A program made the translations under genes and the position numbers. A stretch of DNA of 64,000 nucleotides from Cucumibacter marinus DSM 18995 (GTDB lineage: Bacteria; Pseudomonadota; Alphaproteobacteria; Rhizobiales; Devosiaceae): assembly GCF_000429865.1 (NCBI RefSeq), contig NZ_AUCR01000002.1, positions 342,988 to 406,987 on the forward strand, in the 5' to 3' direction. Below the pieces are notes generated by a model. The model was not told the origin of the DNA. It saw only the letters and a list, made by a program, of their open reading frames with translations, and searched no databases. Below, piece by piece: positions 45,584 through 55,192 of this stretch; within the stretch, counting starts at the first letter, position 1, and the number at the start of each line of letters is the position of its first letter.

Positions 45584-45786
45584 CGTTTACACACGCGGAT
45601 TTTGGCGGGCTTTGCCCACAGTTTCTGCGCCCGTGTCATCGACAGCGCCGAATGGCTGGTGTTTGATGGCTCGTCCATCGGGCGGAACGCCGGGTGGACT
45701 TCAACGTTAGGCTGGAGTGTCCGGCGCGCATCCGCGAAACGATGCGGCATCCGGGTGATTTTGATTGTTTATGTGTGGAGCGGCTC

Positions 45787-46395
45787 GTGAAACGCGGTTG
45801 GCATAGGATCCTTTCTGGCATGGGGCTGGCAGCCATGGGCGTCGCCCTGATGGCATTGTCGGGTTGCGCGAGTACCGACACCGAACTGACCGCCACTGCA
45901 CCTCAGGCGACGCTTGGCGAGGCTGCGCCGCTGACCCGCGCACCGGATGGCTATGTGCGTACCCAGGATGGCCAGCTGGTCGCTGTGGCACCCGTGGCCG
46001 AATACGGTTCATGCCAGGCAGGGCAGGTGCCCCTGACCGAGGGACCGCCTCCGGCGCCGACTGGCGAAAAGCCGCTCAGCCCCAGTCTTGCCGCCAATTC
46101 CATGGCCGGCGAATGGATCATCACCGACACCGCTACCAATTGTGGCTGCGTGGTCGAACTGGGCGAGCCCAGCTTCGGCCGTCCGGGCGTGACACCCAAA
46201 GGGTGTCAGAACCCGGCCCTCAAGCTTGTGCGCCGCTATGATCTCGGCCGCACCGAGACGGGAATCGGAGCGCCGCTGGCCCTGCTCGCCGCTGACGGCC
46301 AGCAGGTGGTGCTGCAACTCACGCGCGACGGGCTGACCCATTTCACTGGCACGGTCCAAGGGCGCTCGATCTCGATGTGGCGGCCCACCAACTAG
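45787..46395 (+). CDS. AprI/Inh (Omp19)-like outer-membrane lipoprotein
   Basis: The 202-residue protein starts at GTG 45787 after GGAG, with a lipoprotein signal ending in LSGC. After a flexible Pro/Ala-rich stretch, residues from about 100 on (SMAGEWIITD...CGCVVELGE...SISMWRP) resemble the eight-stranded Inh/Omp19 protease-inhibitor barrel. In Brucella Omp19 is an inhibitor-like surface lipoprotein. The role here is inferred by resemblance only. Confidence 0.72.
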   Translation: MKRGWHRILSGMGLAAMGVALMALSGCASTDTELTATAPQATLGEAAPLTRAPDGYVRTQDGQLVAVAPVAEYGSCQAGQVPLTEGPPPAPTGEKPLSPSLAANSMAGEWIITDTATNCGCVVELGEPSFGRPGVTPKGCQNPALKLVRRYDLGRTETGIGAPLALLAADGQQVVLQLTRDGLTHFTGTVQGRSISMWRPTN

Positions 46396-46496
46396 GGCCA
46401 TCCCGCGGTTTGCGGAACGGCCTAAAACGGCTAGGTTTCGCGCATGACGCTGGGGTCGGGCGGAATGCCCGGCCGGTTTGTGCTGGGGGAGAGACC

Positions 46497-47036
46497 ATGG
46501 GCGAAGCGATTGATATCAAATCCTTGATCCGGACGATTCCCGATTATCCCAAGGCGGGTATCCTGTTCCGCGATATCACCTCGCTGATCGAACATCCGGC
46601 GGGGTTTCGCGAAAGCATCAAACAGTTGGCCGCACCGTACCGCGACAAAGGCTTTACCCATGTGGCGGGTATCGAGGCGCGCGGCTTCATTTTCGGCGCC
46701 GGGCTCGCGATCGAACTGGAGGCCGGTTTCATCCCGATCCGCAAGTCCGGTAAGTTACCGGGCGAGACCATAGGCCAGAACTATGCCCTCGAATACGGCG
46801 TAGACACTATCGAGGTACATGCGGATGCCGTGGGTCCGAATGACCATGTGCTGCTGATTGATGATCTGATCGCTACGGGCGGGACGGCTATCGCTGCGGT
46901 CAATCTCCTGCGTCGCACGGGCGCCAAGGTGACAGACGCGGCGTTCGTTATCGATTTGCCTGAGATCGGAGGGGCCGAAAAGCTGCGGGCGCACGATATC
47001 GAGGTCAAATGCCTGGTGTCCTTCGAGGGGCACTGA
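46497..47036 (+). CDS. apt: Adenine phosphoribosyltransferase
   Basis: The 179-residue protein has the PRPP motif VLLIDDLIATGGTAIA, the family N-terminal IRTIPDYPKAGILFRDIT, and GIEARGFIFGAGLA. It salvages adenine to AMP. GGGGGAGAGACC lies before the ATG. Its placement after petABC is common in Rhizobiales. Confidence 0.95.
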   Translation: MGEAIDIKSLIRTIPDYPKAGILFRDITSLIEHPAGFRESIKQLAAPYRDKGFTHVAGIEARGFIFGAGLAIELEAGFIPIRKSGKLPGETIGQNYALEYGVDTIEVHADAVGPNDHVLLIDDLIATGGTAIAAVNLLRRTGAKVTDAAFVIDLPEIGGAEKLRAHDIEVKCLVSFEGH

Positions 47037-47084
47037 GCGGGCAGAAGAAGGCGGCGCCCGCCATTGCGCAACGCCGCCCCAGTT

Positions 47085-47306
47085 TCACTTCTTGTTCTTC
47101 TGAATCGCAGATCCCATGAGGTCATCCTTCGGCGCGTCGGGCAAGGATCCCGGCCTGGGGGGATTTACCTTGTTGGCCCCGTCTGCCCGGTTCGCCTTGG
47201 GGATGGTGTTCTGCAGTGCTCGCGGGTTGCCGCCCTTGACGAAGTGGCGGTCGCGACGGGTGTTGCCCTTGCTGGGCACGCGGGCGTGTGTGAAGTTGGC
47301 TTTCAT
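47085..47306 (-). CDS. Small basic hypothetical protein
   Basis: The 73-residue product (MKANFTHARVPSKGNTRRDR...) is rich in K, R, P and N and ends SAIQKNKK. A moderate GGGAA site precedes the ATG at 47306. It is convergent with apt, with a GC-rich hairpin at 47050-47078 between. It could be a real small protein of unknown role or a chance frame. Confidence 0.4.
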   Translation of the reverse strand: MKANFTHARVPSKGNTRRDRHFVKGGNPRALQNTIPKANRADGANKVNPPRPGSLPDAPKDDLMGSAIQKNKK

Positions 47307-47790
47307 TGCAGTTCCCTTTCTTCCCCGTCCCCGGGATAGCTCGTCAGGACGAGGAATAAATTCCTTCAGACAATAGAACCCCTGCGCGGCGCGGAGAGCC
47401 CGGCGCAGCGGCAAGCGGTATGGCTGAATGAGATGCGACAGGCGCGGCCATGCGTAAGAACGCATGTCGGATGCCAGCTCGATCAGCCAAGAGGATCAGG
47501 AATTTGTGGGACGCACCAGACGCTTGGCCCGAAAAGGGCGAAACGAGGCCTCAAGATCCACGAACGTCAGACCCGCATGCGCGCACTTCGCCTGTCGGCG
47601 AAAACGGCATATCCGGGGCGTCCGAAGATCTTAGCGCATTTCAGATGGAACCTCGTATGGAGTGCGACGCCACATAACCACAGGATTGAATTCCTGTCAA
47701 TTCCCGGCGCTCAACATGGGTCAGTTTTGGGTGTCGCGTTCGTTCGTGTGCCGCTAGGCTCGGGGTGATTTGCAAACCGGGAGGACGCCA
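47307..47790. other. Gap without a recognised gene before the formaldehyde dehydrogenase
   Basis: These 484 bases hold only short frames with no family resemblance. A plus-strand frame at 47433-47768 has a start but no good ribosome-binding site and odd composition. The promoter of the dehydrogenase gene is presumably near the right end. Confidence 0.5.
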
Positions 47791-48918
47791 ATGAAAACCC
47801 GTGCCGCCGTGGCCTTTGAGGCCGGCAAGCCGCTTGAAATCGTGGAGCTTGATCTCGAGGGCCCGAAAGAGGGCGAAGTGCTTGTGGAGATCAAGGCCAC
47901 GGGGATCTGCCACACTGATGCGTTCACGCTGTCGGGCGGCGATCCGGAAGGTTTGTTTCCTTCGGTGTTGGGCCATGAGGGTGCCGGAGTTGTGGTCGAG
48001 GTCGGCGCCGGGGTCACCAGTGTGGCACCTGGCGATCACGTGATCCCGCTCTATACGCCTGAATGCCGGGAATGCCCGTCCTGCCTGTCTCGCAAGACCA
48101 ATCTGTGTACGGCAATCCGCGCCACGCAAGGGCAGGGGCTGATGCCGGATGGCACCAGCCGGTTCTCGCTGAAGGGTCAGCCCATCTTCCACTATATGGG
48201 TTGCTCGACCTTCTCGAACTACACCGTGCTTCCGGAGATTGCTCTGGCGAAGATCAATCCGGCCGCGCCCTTCGACAAGGTCTGTTATGTCGGCTGTGGG
48301 GTCACCACAGGGGTCGGTGCGGTCATCAACACCGCCGACGTTGAGGCAGGGGCTACCGCCGCGGTGTTCGGGCTGGGGGGTATCGGGCTCAATGTGATCC
48401 AGGGGCTGAGGCTCGCGGGTGCCGACATGATCATCGGGGTGGATATCAACAACGACAAGCGCGAATGGGGTGAGAAGTTCGGCATGACCCATTTCGTCAA
48501 TCCGACCGAGATCGAGGGCGATGTCGTCAGCCATATCGTCGAGATGACCAAGCGCGGTGCCGACCAGATCGGAGGTGCCGACTACACGTTCGACTGCACG
48601 GGCAACACTACGGTTATGCGGCAGGCGTTGGAGGCCAGCCACCGCGGCTGGGGCAAGTCTGTGGTGATCGGAGTGGCCGCAGCCGGTCAGGAGATTTCCA
48701 CGCGTCCGTTCCAGCTTGTCACCGGCCGCACCTGGACGGGGACGGCCTTTGGCGGCGCGCGCGGCCGCACCGACGTGCCGAAGATGGTGGACTGGTATCT
48801 CGACGGGAAAATCGAAATCGATCCGATGATTACTCACACGCTGAGGCTCGAAGACATCAATACCGGCTTCGATCTGATGCATGAGGGCAAGAGCATCCGT
48901 TCGGTGGTGCTGTTCTAG
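47791..48918 (+). CDS. frmA: S-(hydroxymethyl)glutathione dehydrogenase (class III alcohol dehydrogenase)
   Basis: The 375-residue zinc enzyme has [12 protein letters not shown] with the catalytic-zinc cysteine, the structural-zinc cluster [16 protein letters not shown], and the NAD motif [14 protein letters not shown]. It oxidises the glutathione adduct of formaldehyde. GGGAGGACGCC precedes the ATG. No formylglutathione hydrolase is adjacent. Confidence 0.93.
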   Translation: MKTRAAVAFEAGKPLEIVELDLEGPKEGEVLVEIKATGICHTDAFTLSGGDPEGLFPSVLGHEGAGVVVEVGAGVTSVAPGDHVIPLYTPECRECPSCLSRKTNLCTAIRATQGQGLMPDGTSRFSLKGQPIFHYMGCSTFSNYTVLPEIALAKINPAAPFDKVCYVGCGVTTGVGAVINTADVEAGATAAVFGLGGIGLNVIQGLRLAGADMIIGVDINNDKREWGEKFGMTHFVNPTEIEGDVVSHIVEMTKRGADQIGGADYTFDCTGNTTVMRQALEASHRGWGKSVVIGVAAAGQEISTRPFQLVTGRTWTGTAFGGARGRTDVPKMVDWYLDGKIEIDPMITHTLRLEDINTGFDLMHEGKSIRSVVLF

Positions 48919-48921
48919 CTC

Positions 48922-49380
48922 ATGGGTCTTACCATCTATGTGGATGCTGATGCCTGCCCGGTGAAACCGGAGGTGTTGCGCGTCGCAGAGCGGCATGGCG
49001 TCCCGGTGACGTTTGTCGCCAATTTCGGGCTTCGGCCGTCACGCGACCCGATGATCCGCAATGTGATGGTGCCGCAGGGCGCCGACGCGGCTGATGACTG
49101 GATTGTCGAGCATGCGGGTTCTGGCGATATCGTGATTACCGCCGATATCCCGCTGGCGTCTCGGACCCTCGAGAAGGGCTGCGCGGTGCTCGGGCCGACG
49201 GGCAAGGCGTTTGACGAAACCTCGATCGGCATGGCCATGGCCATGCGCGATCTCAATCAGCATCTGCGCGAGACCGGCGAAAGCAAGGGCTACAATGCTT
49301 CCTTCACCACCCGTGACCGCTCAGCCTTTCTGGAGGCCATGGAGCTGGCCGTCAGGCGGGCGAAGACAACTGAGGCTTAG
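48922..49380 (+). CDS. YaiI/YqxD-family DUF188 protein
   Basis: The 152-residue protein shows the DUF188 pattern IYVDADACPVKPEVLRVAER and IVTTADIPLASR-like sequence (VITADIPLASRTLEKG), suggesting a PIN-like nuclease fold. The function is unknown. It begins three bases after the dehydrogenase stop and its end overlaps the convergent MaoC gene by four bases. Confidence 0.88.
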   Translation: MGLTIYVDADACPVKPEVLRVAERHGVPVTFVANFGLRPSRDPMIRNVMVPQGADAADDWIVEHAGSGDIVITADIPLASRTLEKGCAVLGPTGKAFDETSIGMAMAMRDLNQHLRETGESKGYNASFTTRDRSAFLEAMELAVRRAKTTEA

Positions 49381-49931
49381 CGCCGTCCGAGCAGCGCCTT
49401 GCTGCCTGGCAGCTTCATCAGGGCCATGCCGAGGCGCATTTTGAGCGGCATCTTGTAGTCGCGCATGCGAAGAAAGGCAGCGAGCTCTTCGACGAACACC
49501 AATTCGTCGCGCTGATTGAATGCACGAAAATCGTGGATCATGACACCCCAGCCCGGCAGGGACTTCGAGGGACGCTTGCTGGTAACCTTCAACTCGTACC
49601 GCACAGTGTCACCTGGACGGACAGGCGTCTTGAAATCCATCGTGTTTACGCCAGGCGAGGGTCCGGAGATGCCAGGTTCCTCACCGGCCGCGATGATCTT
49701 TTCCTTCTCCGCCTCGAGCCGGGTGATGAACAGATACTGCCCCACACAGGCGGTATGCCAGCCGGAGGCGACCAGACCGCCAAAGGGTCCGGCGTTGGCG
49801 GCCTCGGGATCCGTGTGGAAATACTGCGGATCGTATTGTTGGGCGAAGGCGATGATATCGGGCTCGGTGAATTCATGCTCGCCGAGGTGAAAGACTTCAT
49901 CGATCACGATGTCTTCGTACCAGCGGGTCAT
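49377..49931 (-). CDS. MaoC-like hotdog dehydratase 1
   Basis: The protein of 184 residues has the MaoC hydratase motif FAQQYDPQYFHTDPEAA and the GLVASGWHTA stretch. MaoC proteins hydrate enoyl-CoA type substrates, but the substrate here is unknown. It overlaps the upstream MaoC gene by four bases, so the two may form a heterodimer. Confidence 0.88.
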   Translation of the reverse strand: MTRWYEDIVIDEVFHLGEHEFTEPDIIAFAQQYDPQYFHTDPEAANAGPFGGLVASGWHTACVGQYLFITRLEAEKEKIIAAGEEPGISGPSPGVNTMDFKTPVRPGDTVRYELKVTSKRPSKSLPGWGVMIHDFRAFNQRDELVFVEELAAFLRMRDYKMPLKMRLGMALMKLPGSKALLGRR

Positions 49932-50473
49932 TCGCCGCCTCCCTCGCCGTCGGCACCTTCTCCGCCATCTCCGTCGCCGACCTCATCATCGCGGATGGGA
50001 CTGCCCGGGTCACGCAAACCGATGAGATTGACCAAAGACATGGACATGAGCGGCTTGCCCTGCTGATTGCACATGTCAAATTCGAATGTAGCGATGCCGA
50101 CCTCGGGGCGCGACCGCGAGCGGCGCAGATCAGTGACGGTGACCGTGCCAGTCAGCGTGTCATTGACCATGAAAGGCCGCTTCCATTTGAGGTCGCGAAA
50201 CCCGAGCCCGCCCATGGATGCGGCTTTCCCAAGAAACGCCTCGACAAACAGGCCGAGCGCGAAGCCCGCGGTTTGCCAGCCTGAGGATGCGAGCCCGCCC
50301 AGGAGCGATTCCTTGGCAGCCTTCTCGTCGAGATGAAAAGGCAAAGGATCGTATTCGCGCGCAAAGGCGAAGATCTCCTGCTTGCCGATCGTGCGTTCAC
50401 CCAGCGCGATCTGCTGGCCGACCGTAAGGTCCTCATAGTAGTGCTCGACCGTATTTGCCCTGTCGGTCATCAC
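49928..50473 (-). CDS. MaoC-like hotdog dehydratase 2
   Basis: The 181-residue partner has FAREYDPLPFHLDEKAAKES and LASSGWQTAGFALG. Its C-terminus is a glycine- and acid-rich tail (GDGDGGEGADGEGGGE) not seen in the other copy. It lies 22 bases downstream of ychF, a linkage common in Rhizobiales. Confidence 0.86.
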   Translation of the reverse strand: MMTDRANTVEHYYEDLTVGQQIALGERTIGKQEIFAFAREYDPLPFHLDEKAAKESLLGGLASSGWQTAGFALGLFVEAFLGKAASMGGLGFRDLKWKRPFMVNDTLTGTVTVTDLRRSRSRPEVGIATFEFDMCNQQGKPLMSMSLVNLIGLRDPGSPIRDDEVGDGDGGEGADGEGGGE

Positions 50474-50495
50474 CTTGTCCGATTGTTGTCCCGGT

Positions 50496-51593
50496 TTATC
50501 CCGAGAAGCGGAACAGCATCACATCGCCGTCCTGAACCACATATTCCTTGCCCTCGTCACGTGCCTTGCCGGCTTCCTTGGCGGGCACTTCACCGCCAAG
50601 CGTCACATAGTCGTTGAAGCCGATGGTCTGGGCGCGGATGAAACCCTTTTCGAAATCGGTATGAATGACACCGGCGGCCTGCGGGGCACGGGTGCCCTGG
50701 CGGATCGTCCAGGCGCGAACTTCCTTGGGGCCGGCCGTAAAATATGTCTGCAGGTGCAGCAGTTCATAGCCTTCGCGGATCAAGCGATTGAGGCCGGGTT
50801 CCTCCAGCCCCAGTGAGGCGAGGTATTCGAGCTGTTCTTCATCATCGAGCTGAGCCAGTTCGGATTCGATGGCCGCGGAGATGATCACGGAGCCGGCGCC
50901 TTGTGCCTGAGCGTATTCGGCGACCTGCCGGGTCCACTCATTGCCCTGGGCAGCCGAATCCTCGTCGACATTGCAGACATAAAGAACCGGCTTGGCGGTC
51001 AGCAGCTGGAGTTCGCGGAAGGGCTTTTCTTCTTCGGGCGTGCGTTCGACATGGCGCGCCGCCTTGCCGTCGCGCAGCACTGCGAGGGTGCGGTTGACGA
51101 GGTCAAGGGTGATCTTGGCGTCCTTGTCCTGTCCGCGGATCTTCTTTTCGAGCGGACCGATGCGTTTTTCGAGGCTTTCGAGGTCGGCCAGCATCAGTTC
51201 GGTTTCGACCGTCTCGGCATCGGCGATCGGATCGACACGGCCGGAGACGTGAACGATGTCGTCATTTTCGAAACACCGCAGCACATAGGCGATGGCGTCG
51301 ACTTCGCGAATGTTGGCCAAAAACTGGTTGCCGAGGCCCTCGCCCTGGGACGCTCCTTTGACGAGGCCGGCAATGTCCACAAAGCTCAGGCGCGCGGGAA
51401 TGACTTCCTTCGGATTGACGATCTGCGCCAGTTTGTCGAGACGCTGGTCGGGCACGTTCACTTCGCCGACATTGGGTTCGATCGTGCAGAAGGGGAAGTT
51501 CGCGGCCTGTGCAGCCGCGGTGCGGGTGAGGGCATTGAACAAGGTCGACTTGCCGACATTGGGCAGGCCGACGATCCCGCATTTGAAGCCCAT
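50496..51593 (-). CDS. ychF: Redox-regulated ATPase YchF (OLA1 family)
   Basis: This protein of 365 residues has the G1 loop [15 protein letters not shown] and the YchF-specific [20 protein letters not shown] stretch within the TGS domain. It hydrolyses ATP rather than GTP, binds ribosomes and is linked to oxidative-stress response. It lies downstream of pth in the conserved order. Confidence 0.94.
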   Translation of the reverse strand: MGFKCGIVGLPNVGKSTLFNALTRTAAAQAANFPFCTIEPNVGEVNVPDQRLDKLAQIVNPKEVIPARLSFVDIAGLVKGASQGEGLGNQFLANIREVDAIAYVLRCFENDDIVHVSGRVDPIADAETVETELMLADLESLEKRIGPLEKKIRGQDKDAKITLDLVNRTLAVLRDGKAARHVERTPEEEKPFRELQLLTAKPVLYVCNVDEDSAAQGNEWTRQVAEYAQAQGAGSVIISAAIESELAQLDDEEQLEYLASLGLEEPGLNRLIREGYELLHLQTYFTAGPKEVRAWTIRQGTRAPQAAGVIHTDFEKGFIRAQTIGFNDYVTLGGEVPAKEAGKARDEGKEYVVQDGDVMLFRFSG

Positions 51594-51707
51594 GGGCGAT
51601 ACTCCGAAAACCTTAGCGCCACCCTGTGCGGCGCAGCCGCAATGGGATAGGGCGGAGAGGGTCGTAAATCAAGCCTTGCGCGAAGGCGAACCGGGGGATG
51701 TGACCGT

Positions 51708-52361
51708 TCAGCCGCGCACGATCTTGAAGTTGAAATCCGTGGTGCCGAACACGCCCCAAAGACGCAGCCACAGGGGCAGGCTCTGTTCGAGGGCGCGCGC
51801 GGCCGTGATGTCGCCGAGATCGATCGGTTGGGTCCAACCGAATTCCTTGAGGATTTTCGAGACTTGCGCTTTGGCATCGCTCGAATTGCCGCAGAGGAAC
51901 ACGTCCCCTGGTTCGGACAATCGCGATGGATCGACCATCAGCGCCGAGTTCATGGTGTTGAGTGCCTTGACCACCCTTGAATTCGGGTAGGTCTTCTGGA
52001 TGGTCTCGCCCAGCGAATTGGTGTTGGACAATTCAGGAATCAGCGAGGGCGGCATGCCGTTGGAAAAGTCCAGCGGATTGGTGATGTCGATCAACACCTT
52101 GCCCGCCAGATTGGCTTCCCCGGCTGCTGCCAGTGCCTCTAGAGCGACAGCCCCGTTGACGGCCAGAACGATCAGGTCGCCGAAGGCCGCGGCCTCCGAG
52201 AAGATGCCTGCGCGGGCATTCGGTCCGGTTTCCTTGACGAATTCAGCGGCCTTGAGGTTTCGCGCGGCGCGCGATCCCATCGTCACCTCATGGCCGAGAT
52301 CGGCCAGTTTGCGGGCCAGCGACTGACCCACCATGCCCGTGCCCAAAACACCGATCTTCAT
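51708..52361 (-). CDS. NADPH:F420-type or NAD(P)-binding oxidoreductase
   Basis: The 217-residue protein has the Rossmann start [20 protein letters not shown] with [13 protein letters not shown], as in coenzyme-F420-dependent NADP reductases. F420 itself is not assured in this organism, so the true cofactor partner and substrate are open. It sits between pth and ychF, a place usually empty in this gene order. Confidence 0.78.
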   Translation of the reverse strand: MKIGVLGTGMVGQSLARKLADLGHEVTMGSRAARNLKAAEFVKETGPNARAGIFSEAAAFGDLIVLAVNGAVALEALAAAGEANLAGKVLIDITNPLDFSNGMPPSLIPELSNTNSLGETIQKTYPNSRVVKALNTMNSALMVDPSRLSEPGDVFLCGNSSDAKAQVSKILKEFGWTQPIDLGDITAARALEQSLPLWLRLWGVFGTTDFNFKIVRG

Positions 52362-52458
52362 GGCGGAATCCTTCCCGACGCGTGGTTTGGAGGAGATGCC
52401 AGAGCGTCCCGCAAAAATGCAGGAGATTCAATACATATAGGATTAGTCCTGACGGGAT

Positions 52459-53154
52459 TCAGTCTTTGGAGCCGAAAAACTTCTTCAGCATGCCCGCCAT
52501 CGGCCCATCGTCGGAGGGCTTTTCCTTGGCTGGGGCCGGTGGGGCTTTGGGTGCCGCCTTCGTGGCCTTGGGCTCCTGATCGATGGCCGGCCTGGTCGCC
52601 AGCGCCACCCGATTCATGAAATTGTTGGCATCCTTGCGGGCCAGCAGGGCTGCGTTGTCGGCCACCGCGTCGATCATCGCGTCGCGCCCCGGGGCTTCGG
52701 CCTTTGAAAAGTCACCAAGCACATGAGCGTGGACCCGCGCCTTGTCACCCGGATGCCCGATGCCGAGCCGGACCCGGTGAAAGTCCTTGCCGATATGCGC
52801 CTCGATCGAGCGAATGCCATTGTGGCCGCCATGGCCGCCACCGGTCTTCATCCGCACCTTGCCGGGGGCAAGATCGAGTTCGTCATAAATGACGGTCACA
52901 TCGTCTGGGGTGAGCTTATAGAACTTCATGGCCGGGCCAACGCTGTCGCCCGAAGCGTTCATGAAGGTTTGCGGGGCAAGCAGAAGAATGCGCTCGCCAT
53001 CGACTGTGCCGTCGGCGAGGAGGCCGGAGAATTTTTCGCGGAAGCTCGGGAAATTGTGGCGGCGCGCAATGGCGTCCACCGCCATGAAGCCGACATTGTG
53101 CCGGTTGTTTTCGTATTTCTTTCCGGGATTGCCGAGGCCGACGATGAGATGCAT
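52459..53154 (-). CDS. pth: Peptidyl-tRNA hydrolase
   Basis: The 231-residue protein has the Pth landmarks GLGNPGKKYENNRHNVGF (catalytic histidine in RHNVG), FMNASG and GGGHGGHNGIRS. It frees tRNA from stalled peptides. The C-terminal 40 residues form a Lys/Pro/Ala-rich tail ending MLKKFFGSKD, longer than the E. coli enzyme. A perfect hairpin lies between it and rplY. Confidence 0.94.
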   Translation of the reverse strand: MHLIVGLGNPGKKYENNRHNVGFMAVDAIARRHNFPSFREKFSGLLADGTVDGERILLLAPQTFMNASGDSVGPAMKFYKLTPDDVTVIYDELDLAPGKVRMKTGGGHGGHNGIRSIEAHIGKDFHRVRLGIGHPGDKARVHAHVLGDFSKAEAPGRDAMIDAVADNAALLARKDANNFMNRVALATRPAIDQEPKATKAAPKAPPAPAKEKPSDDGPMAGMLKKFFGSKD

Positions 53155-53173
53155 GGCCTGCTCCTGGAAGGAA

Positions 53174-53198
53174 GACGGCGGCCCTTGAGGCCGCCGTC
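53174..53198. terminator. Hairpin between rplY and pth
   Basis: A perfect 10-bp stem, GACGGCGGCC with GGCCGCCGTC, encloses a 5-base loop in the 51-base gap between rplY and pth. No clear T-run follows on the minus strand. It may be an attenuator or RNA-stabilising hairpin rather than a full terminator. Confidence 0.65.
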
Positions 53199-53205
53199 AG
53201 CATGA

Positions 53206-53856
53206 TCAGTCTTCGTCGTCGCCTTCGGCTTCGGCTTCAGGAGCAGCCTGTTCGGCGGCTTCTTCTTCCTCATCTGCGCCTTCTTCAGAACGCAGAGCAG
53301 ACGGTGCGGCGATGGTCGCAATGGTGAAGTCACGATCCGTGATTGTCGGCGACACGCCTTCGGGCATCGGGATCAGCGACACGTGCAGGCTGTCACCAAC
53401 CTCGGTGCCGGTCAGATCGATCGTGAAGGATTCGGGAACCGATTCGGCAGGCGCCGAGACTTCGACGGCGTGACGAACGATATTGAGAACGCCGCCGCGC
53501 TTGAGGCCGGGGGATTCTTCTTCGTTCACAAAGTGCACCGGCACTTCAACGGTCAGGCGCGAGGTCTTGGAAACGCGCAGGAAGTCGATATGCACGAGGA
53601 AGTCGCGGACCGGCTCGAGCTGGTAGTCGCGCGGGATCACGCGGACGGTCTCACCGTCGACATCGAGATTGATGACGTGGCTCAAAAAGCCACCATCGGT
53701 GATCCGCCGCATCGCGTCCTTGTAGACGACCGAAACAGGGACGGGGGGCTTGTTGTCACCATAGATAACGGCGGGTACGAGACCCTCCAGGCGCAGTTGA
53801 CGAGCGGCCCCCTTGCCAACCCGTTCCCGCGCCGCTGCTTTAAGATCAGCGCTCAT
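53206..53856 (-). CDS. rplY: 50S ribosomal protein L25/Ctc
   Basis: The protein of 216 residues starts MSADLKAAARERVGKGAARQ, the L25 N-terminal 5S-rRNA-binding region, and has a Ctc-type C-terminal domain and an acidic tail (EEEEAAEQAAPEAEAEGDDED). The ATG at 53856 follows GGAG; the longer open frame is upstream DNA. It binds 5S rRNA and is linked to stress in Ctc homologues. Confidence 0.93.
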   Translation of the reverse strand: MSADLKAAARERVGKGAARQLRLEGLVPAVIYGDNKPPVPVSVVYKDAMRRITDGGFLSHVINLDVDGETVRVIPRDYQLEPVRDFLVHIDFLRVSKTSRLTVEVPVHFVNEEESPGLKRGGVLNIVRHAVEVSAPAESVPESFTIDLTGTEVGDSLHVSLIPMPEGVSPTITDRDFTIATIAAPSALRSEEGADEEEEAAEQAAPEAEAEGDDED

Positions 53857-54045
53857 GGAATTCTCCAGGGTTTGCTGTGCGCCGAACCCCATGTCCGGCG
53901 CGGCGCCGACGTCCTCCAGGGGTGCACGCGGCGCTTCAAGCGGCGGTGTATAGATCAATCAAAGCCCCGCGACAAGGGCGTTGGCGCGCAGTTTGGCCAA
54001 GAGTGTGAATGGCAAAGGCCCCGCCGGTGCGGCCGGGCGTCCCGA

Positions 54046-54978
54046 TTAGTCGAAAAGGCTCGAAACCGACCGCTCATGGGCGGTGCGGGCGATGGCCTCG
54101 CCGATCAGCGGTGCGATGGTGAAGCGCCGGATGTTCTTGGTGACGGCCACAAGCTCGGTCTCCGCGATGGAATCGGAGATCACCAGTTCCTTGAGCTTGG
54201 ATTTGCCGACGCGTTCCGCGGCGCCGTTCGAAAGCACGCCATGAGTGATATAGGCCGAAACTTCGCTGGCGCCTGCCTCGAGCAGGGCTTCGGCCGCGTT
54301 GCACAAGGTGCCGCCTGAATCGACGATATCGTCGATGAGGATACAGCTCTGGCCGTCGACATCGCCAATGATGTTCATCACTTCCGACACGCCGGCACGG
54401 GGGCGGCGCTTGTCAACGATCGCCAGCGAGGCGCCAATGCGGCTTGCCACATTGCGGGCGCGGACCACGCCTCCGACATCGGGGGAAACGATCATCACCT
54501 TGTCGGTGTCGTAGTTCTCCTGGATGTCACGCACCATGACCGGCGCGGCATAGAGATTGTCGGTGGGGATATCGAAGAAACCCTGGATCTGCCCGGCATG
54601 AAGATCGAGGTTGAGAACGCGGTTGGCGCCGGCCTCGGTAATGAGGTTGGCGACCAGCTTGGCGGAGATCGGGGTGCGCGGCGCGGATTTGCGGTCCTGC
54701 CGGGCATAGCCGTAATAAGGGATCACCGCGGTAATGCGCCGGGCCGAAGAGCGGCGGAGCGCGTCGATGATGATCAGCAGCTCCATCAGGTTGTCATTCG
54801 CCGGGAAGGAGGTCGACTGGAGGACGAAGACATCCTCACCGCGGACGTTTTCCTTGATCTCGACGAAGATCTCTTTGTCGGCGAAGCGCCGGACATCGCA
54901 ATCGGTGAGCTTTGTGTTGAGGTATTTGGCGACGTCGTGCGCCAGGGGCAGATTGGCGTTGCCGGTGACCAGTTTCAT
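54046..54978 (-). CDS. prs: Ribose-phosphate pyrophosphokinase
   Basis: The protein of 310 residues has the PRPP-synthase features: [30 protein letters not shown], and the ribose-phosphate loop [18 protein letters not shown]. It makes PRPP for nucleotide, His and Trp synthesis. It heads the prs-rplY-pth-ychF set on the minus strand. Confidence 0.95.
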   Translation of the reverse strand: MKLVTGNANLPLAHDVAKYLNTKLTDCDVRRFADKEIFVEIKENVRGEDVFVLQSTSFPANDNLMELLIIIDALRRSSARRITAVIPYYGYARQDRKSAPRTPISAKLVANLITEAGANRVLNLDLHAGQIQGFFDIPTDNLYAAPVMVRDIQENYDTDKVMIVSPDVGGVVRARNVASRIGASLAIVDKRRPRAGVSEVMNIIGDVDGQSCILIDDIVDSGGTLCNAAEALLEAGASEVSAYITHGVLSNGAAERVGKSKLKELVISDSIAETELVAVTKNIRRFTIAPLIGEAIARTAHERSVSSLFD

Positions 54979-55192
54979 GATGCTGCCTCGGGCTCTTCGT
55001 GCCGCGCCGCCTCAGATGCGGCGGAAATGTTGGGTTTCCCATATACGCCCAGACCGCAGGGTTCAACTGGGCTGGCGCCGATGCGACACCAAATCCACCT
55101 GAAAAGTTAAGAATGGCCGTCAATGGGGCGCTGATTCCGGATTTCTGAGTCGGATCAACGCCGTGCGCCGCAAGCCTGACAGACAGATTCAG

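Noticed and set aside
47433-47768. Possible 111-residue plus-strand gene
   Set aside because: No family resemblance, poor ribosome-binding site and a composition unlike the neighbouring genes.
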